A stretch of DNA of 64,000 nt from Bradyrhizobium sp. Y36 (GTDB lineage Bacteria > Pseudomonadota > Alphaproteobacteria > Rhizobiales > Xanthobacteraceae): NCBI RefSeq assembly GCF_002531575.1, contig NZ_NWTI01000004.1, positions 350,164 through 414,163 of the forward strand, read 5' to 3'. A program made the translations under genes and the position numbers. Under the pieces are notes generated by a model that saw only the letters and a list, made by a program, of their open reading frames with translations, did not search any database and was not told where the DNA came from. This document shows, in pieces, positions 1 through 8,942 of this stretch (position 1 is its first letter; the number at the start of each line of letters is the position of its first letter).

Positions 1-1929
1 CGCCGAGGCGCCGAAGCCGCGCATGCCGACGAACTCGCCGTCGGCGCCGATCCAGCGATGCCAATCGCCGGCAACGGCCGCCTCGACGCCGACACGCGGC
101 GCGGTGCCGAGCACGGCGGCGCGATAATCGTCCGGCTGCTCCTCGAACAGGGCGAAGCACGGCGCTGACGCCACGGCCGCACGGATGTGCTCCGTTGCGA
201 GCAAGCGAGCCGCTTCCAGCGCGATCGAGACTTCCGAGCCGGTTGCGATCAGCGTCACGTCGCGGCCGCCGTCCGGGGAGACGACGAGATAGGCACCGCG
301 CGCGACACGGTTTCGGCCGCGCGCATCGCTGCGGAAGGTCGGCAGCGCCTGCCGCGACAGGCACAGCACCGACGGACGGCTCTCGGAGCCGAGTGCGCAG
401 TCCCAGGCCTCGAGCGTCTCCACCGCGTCGGCGGGACGGAACACCAGCAGGTTCGGAATGACGCGCAGCGCCGCGAGATGCTCGACAGGCTGATGCGTCG
501 GACCATCCTCGCCGAGCCCGATGGAGTCGTGCGTCATCACGTGGATGGCGCGCAGCCGCATCAGCGCCGAAAGGCGGATCGCGGGCCGGCTGTAATCGGA
601 GAACGCCAGGAACGTGCCGCCATAGGGGATGAAGCCGCCATGCAATGCGAGGCCGTTCATCGCGGCGGCCATGCCGTGCTCGCGAATGCCGTAGTGGATG
701 TAGTCGCCGGCGAACGCCCCGCACTTGACCGGAGCTTGCGTCTTGGCATGCGTGAGGTTCGAATGCGTCAGGTCCGCGGAGCCGCCGACCAGGCCGGGAA
801 TGGTCCCGGCGATACCGTCGAGCACCTGTTGCGAGGCCTGCCGCGTCGCAAGCTTCGGCCGCTCGGACGCGAAACGTTCGCGCAGTTTCGCGGCCGCCAG
901 CGCATAGGCGGCCGGCAGCGCAACGGCCTTGCCCTCGACGAACAGATCGCGCTGCTCTGGCGTCGCGCGCTCATAGCGATCGAGCCAGGCGAGACGGTCG
1001 ACCTGTCCGCGCTGCCCGATCATGCGCCAGGCCTTGAGCACCGGGATCGGCACCACGAAGGGCTGATAATCCCAGCCCAGCGTGCGGCGCGCCGCCGCGG
1101 TCTGCTCGGTCCCGAGCGGCGCGCCATGCACCTTCTCGGTGCCCTGCCGATCGGGCGCGCCGTAGCCGATGATGGTGCGGCAGGCGATCAGCGACGGCTT
1201 TGCGGTCTCCCGCTCCTCCGCAATCGCCTGTGCGACGGCTTCGGGATCGTGTCCGTCGACGCGGCGCACCGACCAGCCGGAGGCGGCGAAACGCGCGAGT
1301 TGATCGTCGGATGTCGCGAGCGAGGTCGGACCGTCGATGGAGATGCCGTTGTCGTCGAACAGCACGATCAGGCGGCCGAGCCCGAGATGGCCTGCCAGCG
1401 AGATCGCCTCCTGGCTGAGGCCCTCCATCAGGCAGCCGTCGCCGGCGATGACATAGGTGAAGTGATCGACGAGCCCGTCGCCATGCCGCGCATTGGCCAT
1501 GCGCTCGGCGAGCGCCATGCCGACTGCCGTCGCGATGCCCTGCCCCAGCGGCCCCGTCGTGGTCTCGACACCAGGCGTGTGGCCATACTCGGGATGCCCC
1601 GGCGTCTTCGAGCCCCATTGCCGGAAGGCCTTGATGTCGTCGATGCTGACGTCGCCGCCGGTCAGATGCAGCAGCGCATAGAGCAGCATCGAGCCATGGC
1701 CCGCCGACAGCACGAAGCGGTCGCGGTCCGGCCAGTTCGGATGCGCCGAGTCGAATTTGAGGAAGCGCGAGAACAGCACGGTCGCGACGTCGGCCATGCC
1801 CATGGGCAGGCCGGGATGCCCCGACTGCGAGGCCTCGATGGCATCGACCGCGAGGAAGCGGACGGCGTTGGCGAGATCGTTGTGCGCGACCCTATTGAGG
1901 TCGGCTTCGGCATGAACCGAGATGTTCAT
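1..1929 (-). CDS. cbbT: transketolase (3' end outside window)
   Basis: Transketolase of the Calvin cycle/pentose phosphate pathway: a cytosolic, thiamine-diphosphate-dependent enzyme moving two-carbon ketol units between sugar phosphates. The reverse complement reads as one open frame of 643 codons from the ATG at 1929 to the window edge; full-length family members have about 660 residues, so only a short C-terminal piece is missing. Visible family motifs are SGHPG (residues 36-40) and the ThDP/Mg motif starting GDG (163-165) and ending near DDN; the later stretch [17 protein letters not shown] is the pyrimidine-domain signature. A strong Shine-Dalgarno (AAGGGGAGA) precedes the ATG. It lies 16 bp after the phosphoribulokinase stop, so it is the third gene of a cbbF-cbbP-cbbT operon read away from cbbR. 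The symbol is assigned from this context; tkt would also be acceptable. Confidence 0.95.
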   Translation of the reverse strand, partial: MNISVHAEADLNRVAHNDLANAVRFLAVDAIEASQSGHPGLPMGMADVATVLFSRFLKFDSAHPNWPDRDRFVLSAGHGSMLLYALLHLTGGDVSIDDIKAFRQWGSKTPGHPEYGHTPGVETTTGPLGQGIATAVGMALAERMANARHGDGLVDHFTYVIAGDGCLMEGLSQEAISLAGHLGLGRLIVLFDDNGISIDGPTSLATSDDQLARFAASGWSVRRVDGHDPEAVAQAIAEERETAKPSLIACRTIIGYGAPDRQGTEKVHGAPLGTEQTAAARRTLGWDYQPFVVPIPVLKAWRMIGQRGQVDRLAWLDRYERATPEQRDLFVEGKAVALPAAYALAAAKLRERFASERPKLATRQASQQVLDGIAGTIPGLVGGSADLTHSNLTHAKTQAPVKCGAFAGDYIHYGIREHGMAAAMNGLALHGGFIPYGGTFLAFSDYSRPAIRLSALMRLRAIHVMTHDSIGLGEDGPTHQPVEHLAALRVIPNLLVFRPADAVETLEAWDCALGSESRPSVLCLSRQALPTFRSDARGRNRVARGAYLVVSPDGGRDVTLIATGSEVSIALEAARLLATEHIRAAVASAPCFALFEEQPDDYRAAVLGTAPRVGVEAAVAGDWHRWIGADGEFVGMRGFGASA

Positions 1930-1945
1930 CGAATTCTCCCCTTGT

Positions 1946-2821
1946 TCACTTGAGGTTTCGCTTGCGCTCGATGAGCTGCATGATCAGCGGCGTCAGGATC
2001 AGCTGCATCGCCAGATCGAGCTTCGCGCCGGGACAGACGATCGAGTTCGCGCGCGACATCCAGCTCTGCGGCAGCATCGAGAGCAGATAGGGGAAGTCGA
2101 TGCCGCGCGGATTCTTGAAGCGGATCACGACCATGGATTCGTCGGGCGTCGGGATCCAGCGGGCGACGAATGGATTGGAGGTGTCCACCGTCGGCACGCG
2201 CTGGAAGTTGATGTCGGTCTCGGTGAATTGCGGGCAGATGTAGTGGATGTAATCGGGCATCCGCCGCAGGATGGTGTCGGTGACGGCCTCGGTCGAATAG
2301 CCGCGCGCGCTGCGATCGCGGTGCAGCTTCTGGATCCATTCGAGATTAATGACCGGCACGACGCCGATCTTGAGATCGGCATAGCGCGCGACATTGACCT
2401 TGTCGGTGACCACGGCGCCGTGCAGGCCCTCGTAGAACAGCAGCTCGGAATTTTCCGGCAGCTTCTTCCAATCGGTGAAGGTGCCGGGCGCTGCGCCGTG
2501 CAACGCGGACTCTTCGGCATCGTGCACGTAGTGACGCGTCACCGCCGTGCCGGTCTCGCCGTAGTCGCGAAACGCGCGCTCCAGTTCCTCGAACAGGTTG
2601 GTCTCGGGGCTGAAATGGCTGAAATGCTTGTTGCCGCGCTCGGCCTCCTTGGCCATCTGCGTACGCATCTCGGCGCGGTCATAGCGGTGGAATGCGTCGC
2701 CCTCGATGTAGGCGGCGTTGACCTTCTCGCGGAAGAATATCTGCTCGAAGGTCTTCTTGACCGAGGTGGTGCCGGCGCCGGAGGAGCCGGTGATCGAGAT
2801 GATCGGATGCTTCCTGGACAT
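1946..2821 (-). CDS. cbbP: phosphoribulokinase
   Basis: Phosphoribulokinase, 291 aa, phosphorylates ribulose 5-phosphate with ATP to give ribulose 1,5-bisphosphate, the CO2 acceptor of RubisCO. The N-terminal P-loop GSSGAGTTS (residues 12-20) and the following [10 protein letters not shown] segment are typical of the proteobacterial class I enzyme, which is usually an octamer activated by NADH (family knowledge). Length agrees with that family (about 290 aa). It begins 12 bp after the stop of the fructose bisphosphatase gene and ends 16 bp before transketolase, so the three are almost certainly co-transcribed. Together with the divergent LysR gene this identifies an autotrophy operon; the RubisCO genes would be expected beyond the left edge of the window. 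Confidence 0.97.
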   Translation of the reverse strand: MSRKHPIISITGSSGAGTTSVKKTFEQIFFREKVNAAYIEGDAFHRYDRAEMRTQMAKEAERGNKHFSHFSPETNLFEELERAFRDYGETGTAVTRHYVHDAEESALHGAAPGTFTDWKKLPENSELLFYEGLHGAVVTDKVNVARYADLKIGVVPVINLEWIQKLHRDRSARGYSTEAVTDTILRRMPDYIHYICPQFTETDINFQRVPTVDTSNPFVARWIPTPDESMVVIRFKNPRGIDFPYLLSMLPQSWMSRANSIVCPGAKLDLAMQLILTPLIMQLIERKRNLK

Positions 2822-2833
2822 CGGACGCCCTCC

Positions 2834-3871
2834 TTACAGCCGGAAGAATCCGCGCCGCGCGAATAGCGGCGCCGAGACGCTGGCGACGAGCACCGGATCG
2901 CAGTGCAGCTCCTCGACGCGCCGCACCTCGTTGCTCGAGCCCATGATCAGCGGCACGCGCTGGTGCAGGTTTTGCGCCGAGAGATCGAGGACGCGCTCGC
3001 GTCCCGTGGTGGCGGAGCCGCCGGCCTGCTCGATGATCATGGCCATCGGATGCGCCTCGTAAGTCAGGCGCAGGCGGCCGTCGCCATAGCCGGGGCGCGC
3101 ATCGGAGGGATAAAGGAACACACCGCCGCGGGTGAGGATGCGATAGGCCTCGGCGACCAGCGAGCCGACCCAACGCATGTTGAAATCGTGGTTGGCCGGA
3201 CCTTCGACGCCGGCGAGGCACTCGTCGATGAAGGCGCGCACCGGCGGATCCCAGTGCCGGCGGTTCGAGGCGTTGATCGCGAATTCCTCGCAGGTCTCTG
3301 CGATCTGCACGCCGCTGCGCGCGAGGCGGAAGCAGCCCGCCTTGCGGTCGAGCGTGAAGATGTCGACGCCCTCGCCGAGCGTCAGCACCAGCGAGGTCTG
3401 CGGGCCGTAGGTGACGAAGCCTGCCGCAAGCTGCGCCGAGCCGCGCTGATGGAAGGCGAGCGACAGGTCGTCGGGCGCGGGCAGGATCGAGAAGATCGTG
3501 CCGACGGTCATGTTGATGTCGATGTTGGAGGAGCCGTCGAGCGGATCGATCGCGATGCAGATGCGGCCCTCGCGGTCGCCGATCTGGGCCTCGCGCATCT
3601 CTTCCGACGCCAGCGCCGCGATCGGCAGCTTGCCCAGGCAGCGGCGCAGGATCGCGTCGGCCTGGACGTCGAGGTCGCGCTGGACGTCGCCGTCGCTGTT
3701 GCGCCCCGTGGTCAGGCCTGAGGCATCGGCGAGATCGCCGGTGGCGATGAGGTCAGCGATCTCGATGGCCGCCGCGGCGATGGCGTCGACCGCGGCCGCC
3801 ACAGCCAGCGCGTGCGGCGCGGTCTCGGAATACCGTTGAAGGTGATCGTCCAGCCTGAGTTGCCCGGTCAT
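2834..3871 (-). CDS. cbbF: class I fructose-1,6-bisphosphatase
   Basis: Fructose-1,6-bisphosphatase (also acting on sedoheptulose bisphosphate in many autotrophs) of the Calvin cycle. The metal and substrate signature IDPLDGSSN is at residues 108-116, with the acidic SEEM pair just before (89-92) and [16 protein letters not shown] sequence after it, all class I features. Start choice is open: an ATG at 3904 has GGGGAGGGA directly against it, leaving almost no spacing, whereas the ATG at 3871 (protein starting MTGQLRL, 345 aa) gives a normal family N-terminus and is preferred here. First gene of the cbb operon, divergent from cbbR with an AT-rich control region between. Confidence 0.93.
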   Translation of the reverse strand: MTGQLRLDDHLQRYSETAPHALAVAAAVDAIAAAAIEIADLIATGDLADASGLTTGRNSDGDVQRDLDVQADAILRRCLGKLPIAALASEEMREAQIGDREGRICIAIDPLDGSSNIDINMTVGTIFSILPAPDDLSLAFHQRGSAQLAAGFVTYGPQTSLVLTLGEGVDIFTLDRKAGCFRLARSGVQIAETCEEFAINASNRRHWDPPVRAFIDECLAGVEGPANHDFNMRWVGSLVAEAYRILTRGGVFLYPSDARPGYGDGRLRLTYEAHPMAMIIEQAGGSATTGRERVLDLSAQNLHQRVPLIMGSSNEVRRVEELHCDPVLVASVSAPLFARRGFFRL

Positions 3872-3904
3872 CTGCGTCCATCCCCTGTGCCGGCGCGCAT
3901 CCAT

Positions 3905-3990
3905 TCCCTCCCCTCTGGAGGTCGGTAGCGATCAGTCCCGGCATCAGGAGATTGACAGGGGCAGCTTAATAAGGAAAATTTCTATTCATA
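3905..3990. promoter_or_regulatory. cbbF/cbbR divergent control region
   Basis: The 86 bp between the cbb operon and cbbR are far richer in A+T at the right end than the surrounding DNA. An imperfect dyad spans 3966-3991 (arms TTAATAAGGAAAA and TTTCTATTCATAA; 8 of 13 positions pair), which is where a LysR-type CbbR tetramer would be expected to bind. The dyad runs up to the ATG assigned to cbbR, so either cbbR is leaderless or its real start is further downstream. Binding is inferred from position and family knowledge only. Confidence 0.5.
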
Positions 3991-4968
3991 ATGAGCGTCA
4001 AAGATTTTTCTTATAATGGCTCCAGCCATGCGGCGGCCCAGCTCCGGCATTTGACGATCCGGCAGCTGCGCTCGCTCGCGGCGCTCTCGGCCAAGGGCAG
4101 CGTGACGGCGGCGTCCGGCCATCTCGGGCTGACCCAGCCGGCCGTGACCCAGCAACTCCGCCAGCTTCAGGACCTTGCCGGCCTGCCGCTGGTGCAGCGG
4201 ACTGGCGACGGCATGCTGCTGACCGAGGCGGGCAAGGAGGTGCTGGCGCTGGCCGAGCGGGTCGAGGCCGCCATCACGGACTGCCAGGGCGCGCTCGATC
4301 TGCTGGCGGGACGGACCGGCGGCACGGTGCATCTCGGCGCGGTCTCGACCGCCAAATATTTCGTGCCGCATGCGATCGCGGCGTTCTCCAAGCGCTACCC
4401 CAAGATCGAGATCAAGCTGACCATCGGCAATCGCGAGGAAATCCGCGAGGCCATGCACGGCTACGACCTCGATTTCGCGGTGATGGGTCGGCCACCGGCC
4501 GACGTCACCGTCGATGTGCGCCAGCTCGGGCGCAATCCGCACATCATCGTCGCGCGCAAGGGGCACTGGCTGGAGAAGGATTCCGGCCTCAACCTCACCG
4601 ACCTCGTGCACGAGACCTTCCTCACCCGCGAACCCGGCTCGGGCACGCGGACGCTGATGGAGGGCATGTTCCAGCGCTCCGATCTCGAGCCGATCATCGG
4701 CATGGAGATGAGCAGCAACGAGACCATCAAGCAGGCGGTGATCGCCGGGCTCGGCATCGCCTTCATCTCGGCTCACACGGTGGCGCATGAACTCGCGGAA
4801 GGCCGCCTCGTCGTGCTCGACGTCGCGGGCCTGCCGATCGTGCGGCAATGGTACGTGATCCGCCGCAGCGACAAGGTGCTGCTGCCGCCGGCGCAGGCGA
4901 TGTTCGATTTTCTGGGCTCGGAAGGGGCGAACTATCTGCCCGACGTGCCGGAGTTCGGAGGACGCTAG
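3991..4968 (+). CDS. cbbR: LysR-type regulator of the Calvin operon
   Basis: LysR-family transcription factor, 325 aa in the longest form. The N-terminal winged helix (LTIRQLRSLAALSAKGSVTAAS..LTQPAVTQQLRQL, about residues 20-66) is followed by the periplasmic-binding-like effector domain (about 100-305). Its position back to back with cbbF-cbbP-cbbT is the classical arrangement for CbbR, which senses Calvin-cycle or redox metabolites and activates the cbb operon (family knowledge). The ATG at 3991 has no recognisable ribosome-binding site and adds about 20 residues ahead of the usual LysR N-terminus. A TTG at the LTIRQ segment is an alternative start that would leave a real leader containing the operator. 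Confidence 0.93.
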   Translation: MSVKDFSYNGSSHAAAQLRHLTIRQLRSLAALSAKGSVTAASGHLGLTQPAVTQQLRQLQDLAGLPLVQRTGDGMLLTEAGKEVLALAERVEAAITDCQGALDLLAGRTGGTVHLGAVSTAKYFVPHAIAAFSKRYPKIEIKLTIGNREEIREAMHGYDLDFAVMGRPPADVTVDVRQLGRNPHIIVARKGHWLEKDSGLNLTDLVHETFLTREPGSGTRTLMEGMFQRSDLEPIIGMEMSSNETIKQAVIAGLGIAFISAHTVAHELAEGRLVVLDVAGLPIVRQWYVIRRSDKVLLPPAQAMFDFLGSEGANYLPDVPEFGGR

Positions 4969-4979
4969 TCCGCCGGCAC

Positions 4980-5072
4980 TCAGCTCATCAGCTTCATCGC
5001 GACGGTCGCCGCCAGGATCACGATGATCTGGAGCAGGCGCTCCGTCGTGAAGATGCGGTTGAACGTGGTCAT
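4980..5072 (-). CDS. possible 30-aa membrane peptide
   Basis: A 30-residue frame (starts MTTFNRIFTTERLL, ends AMKLMS) with one hydrophobic segment (about residues 13-28) and a basic/polar N-terminus, as expected of a single-pass membrane peptide. It is convergent with cbbR, 11 bp from its stop. There is only a weak purine run (GGGG) upstream of the ATG. No family is recognised. It could be a chance frame in GC-rich DNA; kept because composition and hydrophobicity are peptide-like. Confidence 0.3.
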   Translation of the reverse strand: MTTFNRIFTTERLLQIIVILAATVAMKLMS

Positions 5073-5197
5073 CGCTTGCCCCGGCCGAGGTGAAGGAGGT
5101 TTCGATCGGCCCGTTGCTAGCACAGACGCTCCGCCAGACAACTCCGTAATTGCCACGGGACCCGCATGCCGTTCGCCTGTTGCAAGCGGACCGCACC

Positions 5198-6094
5198 TCA
5201 CGCGCTCCCCTGCAGGCGATCGTTCCACCATGCGAGGGTGCGGGCGACCCCTTCCTCGAATCCGACGAGCGGCAGGCCTGCTGTCACCTCGCGAAGGCGG
5301 CTGATATCGGCGGCAAGGATCGGCTCGGCATCGACGCCCGTTGCATCGACGGCGCCGAACCTCACCAGATGACGCGGCTCGAGGAGACCCGCGACATGCT
5401 CGATCACGCTGCGCAGGCTGCGCACGTCGCCGCTGGCGAGATTGACGACGCCGGCGAGCCCGCTGTCGAGCACGGCGGCGATCATCTGCGCGAGATCGTC
5501 GACATAGACGAAGTCGCGCAGTTGGCCGCCATGCGAACAGTCGAAGCCCCGTCCGGCTCGAAGGCTCCGGATCAGCGAGGGAATGAGGCGCGGCTCCGCC
5601 TCGTGCGGACCGAACGGGACAAACACGCGGCCCCAGGCGGCGCCCGCCGCGACATAGGCTTCGCCCGTCGCGAGCTTGGCCTGTCCGTACCATGTCGTCG
5701 GACGGCACGGGCTCGCACTCTCTTCGCACGGGCCGTTCTGCGGTCCGTATTCGAGGCCGCTTCCGATGCCGAGGATGCGGCTGGTGCCGCAGGCTCGCGC
5801 GCGCTCGAGCAGGTCGATGCTTGCTTCCGCCCACAGCCGATTGACGGGATCCTCCCGATAACGGCCCGGCCGCGCTTCCCAGGCGAGATGGACGAGATGC
5901 GTCGGCCGCGCTGCGCAGAGCGCATGCGCACGGCCGGCTTCGGTGAGGAGATCGGCCGCGTGCCACCTCACGCCCGGCGTCGCCGGTTGCGCCGTGTGCG
6001 CGATGCCATGGACCTCGAAGCCGCGCCCCGCCAGCACAGGCAGCAGCGCACGGCCGATGAATCCGGACGCGCCCGTGACCAAGACCCGCTTCAT
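5198..6094 (-). CDS. NAD-dependent epimerase/dehydratase (extended SDR)
   Basis: Extended short-chain dehydrogenase/reductase, 298 aa, acting most likely on a nucleotide-activated sugar. The Rossmann glycine motif TGASGFIG is at residues 7-14, and the active-site Tyr-x-x-x-Lys is visible as WYGQAK around residue 147. The start overlaps the stop of the RmlC-like gene by 4 bp (ATGA), so the two are translationally coupled. The pairing with a 3,5-epimerase-like protein and a divergent sugar methyltransferase suggests a pathway making a (branched or methylated) deoxysugar for O-antigen or exopolysaccharide. The exact reaction (4-reductase, epimerase or dehydratase) cannot be read from sequence. 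Confidence 0.85.
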   Translation of the reverse strand: MKRVLVTGASGFIGRALLPVLAGRGFEVHGIAHTAQPATPGVRWHAADLLTEAGRAHALCAARPTHLVHLAWEARPGRYREDPVNRLWAEASIDLLERARACGTSRILGIGSGLEYGPQNGPCEESASPCRPTTWYGQAKLATGEAYVAAGAAWGRVFVPFGPHEAEPRLIPSLIRSLRAGRGFDCSHGGQLRDFVYVDDLAQMIAAVLDSGLAGVVNLASGDVRSLRSVIEHVAGLLEPRHLVRFGAVDATGVDAEPILAADISRLREVTAGLPLVGFEEGVARTLAWWNDRLQGSA

Positions 6095-6615
6095 GCGAGA
6101 TACGGCAGAGCGCGGTCGCGCGCGGACAGGATCGGATCGGGCAGCGGCCAGGCGATCGCCAGCGACGGATCGTCCCAGCGAACGCCGGCCGCACCTTGCG
6201 CGTCATAGGGCACGTCGATGAAGTACATCAACTCGGTCGCATCGACGAGCGTCTGGAAACCGTGCGCGCATCCGGCAGGGATGAACACGGCGTTGCCGCG
6301 GTCGGCGGTGAGCTCGACCGCGCACCATTGCCCATAGGTCGGCAGCGATCGGCGCAGATCGACGATCACGTCGAAGGCACGGCCGGCGACGCAGCGCACC
6401 AGCTTCGCCTCCGGCCGGCTGGCCTGGTGATGCAGACCGCGAAGGGTGCCGGCGCGTTCGTTGCGGGACAGACTGACTTGCGCGAAATGCGTCGGCAGTC
6501 CCTGCGCCGCGAAGGCCTCGGTATCGAACAGCCGGGCGAACGACCCGCGCGCATCAAGCTCGGGCTCGATGCCGATTTCGACCACGCCTGGCAGAGGCAA
6601 TGCAGTGAACCTCAT
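6091..6615 (-). CDS. dTDP-4-dehydrorhamnose 3,5-epimerase-like protein
   Basis: RmlC-like cupin, 174 aa, close to the usual 180-185 aa. Hallmarks include the RGSFARLFD segment, NERAGTLRGLHHQ (substrate-binding Arg and the catalytic His of the LRGLHxQ motif), DVIVDLRRSLPTYGQW and IPAGCAHGFQ. RmlC proteins epimerise C3/C5 of dTDP-4-keto-6-deoxyglucose; relatives act at C3 only. It is the upstream member of a two-gene unit with the SDR enzyme (4-bp overlap) and is divergent from the methyltransferase gene. The neighbouring genes do not include rmlA/rmlB, so the supply of the dTDP-sugar must come from elsewhere. Confidence 0.88.
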   Translation of the reverse strand: MRFTALPLPGVVEIGIEPELDARGSFARLFDTEAFAAQGLPTHFAQVSLSRNERAGTLRGLHHQASRPEAKLVRCVAGRAFDVIVDLRRSLPTYGQWCAVELTADRGNAVFIPAGCAHGFQTLVDATELMYFIDVPYDAQGAAGVRWDDPSLAIAWPLPDPILSARDRALPYLA

Positions 6616-6767
6616 CTCGCCCCTCCGCGCCGCGACGCCGCCGTTGCGAACCTCCGTTCACCCGAACGCCTTTTCGGTTGCATCATGCGCAACCTTGTCG
6701 GAGTTTCCGTCGCTTGTGGGAATTCACTAACAGCCGCGACAGGGCGGCACAACGGGACGATCCGGTC

Positions 6768-8000
6768 ATGCACGGGCATCGATGCCGCTTCTGCGCGCGG
6801 GAGCTCGACGAGACCTTCGTCGATCTCGGCCTGTCGCCCCTGGCGAATTCCTATTTGCCGCCGGAGCGCGCGAATGCCACCGAGCCGGCCTATCCGCTGC
6901 ATGCCCGCGTCTGCCGCGCTTGCGGGCTGGTGCAGCTGCCGCAATTCGAGCCTGCGGCCAGCATCTTCGACCAGTACCTGTATTATTCCTCCTATTCCGA
7001 GAGCTGGCTGCTGCATGCGGAGAGCTATGCCGCCGACATGATCGCCCGCGCGAGGCTCGGCACCGGATCCGAGGTGATCGAGATCGCCAGCAATGACGGA
7101 TATCTGCTGCAGTATTTTCAGCGCGCCGGCATCGGCGCGCTCGGGATCGAGCCGGCCGGCGGCCCGGCAGCCGCTGCGATCGCCAAGGGCATTCCGACCC
7201 GCATCTGCTATTTCGGCCGCGATGCCGCCGCGGCGCTCTGCGCCGAAGGCCACAGGCCCGCACTGATCGTCGCCAACAACGTGCTGCCGCACATCCCCGA
7301 CATCAACGATTTCGTCGCGGGCCTGCGCATTCTTCTGCCCGACAACGGACGTGCGACGCTGGAGCTTCCGCATCTGCTGCATCTGATCGAGGGGATCCAG
7401 TTCGACACGATCTATCACGAGCACCTCTCGTACTTCTCGCTCGCGACCCTCGAGACGGTGTTTCGCGCACATGCGTTGCGCGTCTTCGACGTGGAGGAAT
7501 TGCCGACCCACGGCGGTTCGCTGCGCCTGCATGTCTGCACTGAAACGGCGGCCCACAGCCCCTCGCCTGCGCTCGCGCAATTGCGCCGGCGCGAGGCCGT
7601 CGCAGGGCTCGACCGGCCCGCGATCTCCAGTGATTTCCGGACCAAGGTGGCGGCGAAGCGCGAGATGATCCGCGACTTTCTCGTCGCGGCGCGGCGCGCG
7701 GGCAAGACGGTGCTCGGCTATGGCGCGCCGGCCAAGGGCAATACGCTGCTGAATTATTGCGGCATCACGCGCGAACTGATTCCGTTTACCGTGGACCGCA
7801 ATCCGCACAAGCAGGGCCTGCTGCTGCCGGGATCGCATCTGCCGATCCGCGATCCCGCCGCCCTGATCGCGGCCAGGCCCGATTACGTCTTCATCCTGCC
7901 GTGGAATCTGAAGGACGAGATCATCGACCAGCTGGCGGAGATTCGCGCCTGGGGCGGACAGTTCGTGGTGCCCGCGCCCGATCTCACGATCATATCGTGA
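6768..8000 (+). CDS. class I SAM-dependent sugar C-methyltransferase-like protein
   Basis: Protein of 410 aa with the three-part layout of NDP-hexose C-methyltransferases: an N-terminal zinc-binding segment (CRFCARELDETFVDLGLSPLANSY, with a second CRACG pair about residue 50), a central SAM-binding domain (EVIEIASNDGYLLQYF, about 100-115) and a C-terminal domain (KTVLGYGAPAKGNTLLNY, about 315-335). This layout is shared by enzymes making branched sugars and by some unrelated sugar-modifying methyltransferases. The ATG at 6768 is preferred over one 90 bp upstream because it gives the family N-terminus and has GGGACGA in front. It is divergent from the two sugar epimerase genes and probably works on their product. 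Confidence 0.88.
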   Translation: MHGHRCRFCARELDETFVDLGLSPLANSYLPPERANATEPAYPLHARVCRACGLVQLPQFEPAASIFDQYLYYSSYSESWLLHAESYAADMIARARLGTGSEVIEIASNDGYLLQYFQRAGIGALGIEPAGGPAAAAIAKGIPTRICYFGRDAAAALCAEGHRPALIVANNVLPHIPDINDFVAGLRILLPDNGRATLELPHLLHLIEGIQFDTIYHEHLSYFSLATLETVFRAHALRVFDVEELPTHGGSLRLHVCTETAAHSPSPALAQLRRREAVAGLDRPAISSDFRTKVAAKREMIRDFLVAARRAGKTVLGYGAPAKGNTLLNYCGITRELIPFTVDRNPHKQGLLLPGSHLPIRDPAALIAARPDYVFILPWNLKDEIIDQLAEIRAWGGQFVVPAPDLTIIS

Positions 8001-8014
8001 GCGATGGTTAACGA

Positions 8015-8224
8015 TCAGGCGGCGAGCGAAGCGGCGTAGTCCATGCGCGATGCGAAATAGGCTTCCAGCTCCGACAGCGCCCGCGCCTCCCAATCCTGCG
8101 CCTGCTCCAGAAGCGACCAGCTCTGGCCCGGGCGGAACGCCGCGGTCTGGCGATAGAGCGATGCGATGCCGCGATAGCGACGCACGTTCTCCAGGATGGC
8201 CTGACCGCTGATTTGGCCGTTCAT
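8015..8224 (-). CDS. small conserved-type hypothetical protein
   Basis: 69 aa, starting MNGQISGQAILENVRRYRG. No domain is recognised; it is probably helical, with an acidic tail, and has no signal peptide or membrane segment. The ATG at 8224 is chosen because GGGAG lies 9 nt upstream; an in-frame ATG at 8269 lacks such a site. It is convergent with the methyltransferase gene, 14 bp apart. Function unknown. Confidence 0.7.
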   Translation of the reverse strand: MNGQISGQAILENVRRYRGIASLYRQTAAFRPGQSWSLLEQAQDWEARALSELEAYFASRMDYAASLAA

Positions 8225-8362
8225 GTCCGAAAACTCCCTCGTCATTCCCGGGGGAGAAACTGCGGCCAAATCTTTTTCGAAAAGTTAGCGGCGCGCGGCA
8301 AGCGCGCGGATGGTTGCCGGACTGTTGCGCGCAGGCAACGCGCGACGCCGCGCAGGGGCGAT

Positions 8363-8782
8363 CTATTGTGGATTCGTTGCTGCGCTCTCGCCCGGAGGCT
8401 TCAGCCCGCCGCGGCTGATGATGCTCATCGTCTCGCGGCAAAGATCGGCAAGGCCGATCAGCAGCACGGCCAGCAGGCAGAACAGATTGATGGAATCGGT
8501 ATTCGCGCTGGACAGCGCGGCGAACTCGAAGAAGGGCGGAATGAACGCCCACCACACCAATGGAATGGTGAGCAGAGCGGCAAATCCCGCCGCCGGCGTG
8601 CCCGCAACGATGCCGAGCACGAACAGGCCGGGCAGGAACGCTGCAAAATAGAGGTTTGCGCCGAGCGCGACGCAGATGCCCTGAAACACGGCCGACACTG
8701 CGACAACGACGCTTCCGAGCAGAAACGCCTGCCACGACCATGGCCGTACCCGCGGTACGCCAAACAGCCCCGCACGCCTCAT
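8363..8782 (-). CDS. small integral membrane protein, DUF4118-like
   Basis: 139 aa with about four hydrophobic segments (roughly residues 18-38, 42-60, 62-85 and 98-116). The pattern of helices joined by FLPGLFVLGIVAGTPAAGF and ending LLIGLADLCRE resembles the DUF4118 membrane module found at the N-terminus of KdpD-like sensor kinases, here standing alone without a kinase. The residue after the last helix is a short polar tail. Stand-alone forms are common in rhizobia (general knowledge); the role is unknown. Confidence 0.7.
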   Translation of the reverse strand: MRRAGLFGVPRVRPWSWQAFLLGSVVVAVSAVFQGICVALGANLYFAAFLPGLFVLGIVAGTPAAGFAALLTIPLVWWAFIPPFFEFAALSSANTDSINLFCLLAVLLIGLADLCRETMSIISRGGLKPPGESAATNPQ

Positions 8783-8942
8783 CAGCCTCCCCCTGCCGCC
8801 CGTTAACCGGGCTCGCTTGAGACGAAAGTACTACAACCGCAAGCAAACCGCGAGATGGAAATTGCGGCACCCGAGGCCTCGCAGGGTCTCGTGGCCCGGT
8901 CTTGGTAAACAGCCGCATCGCAGCATTCTGCCGGGCCGGCGA

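Noticed and set aside
187..1953. 588-codon open frame on the plus strand opposite transketolase
   Set aside because: Antisense shadow of a high-GC gene; rich in R, A, D, H with no domain, while the minus strand encodes a complete-looking transketolase.
6612..8918. 768-codon minus-strand frame opposite the methyltransferase
   Set aside because: Antisense; interrupts several better supported genes and has no domain.
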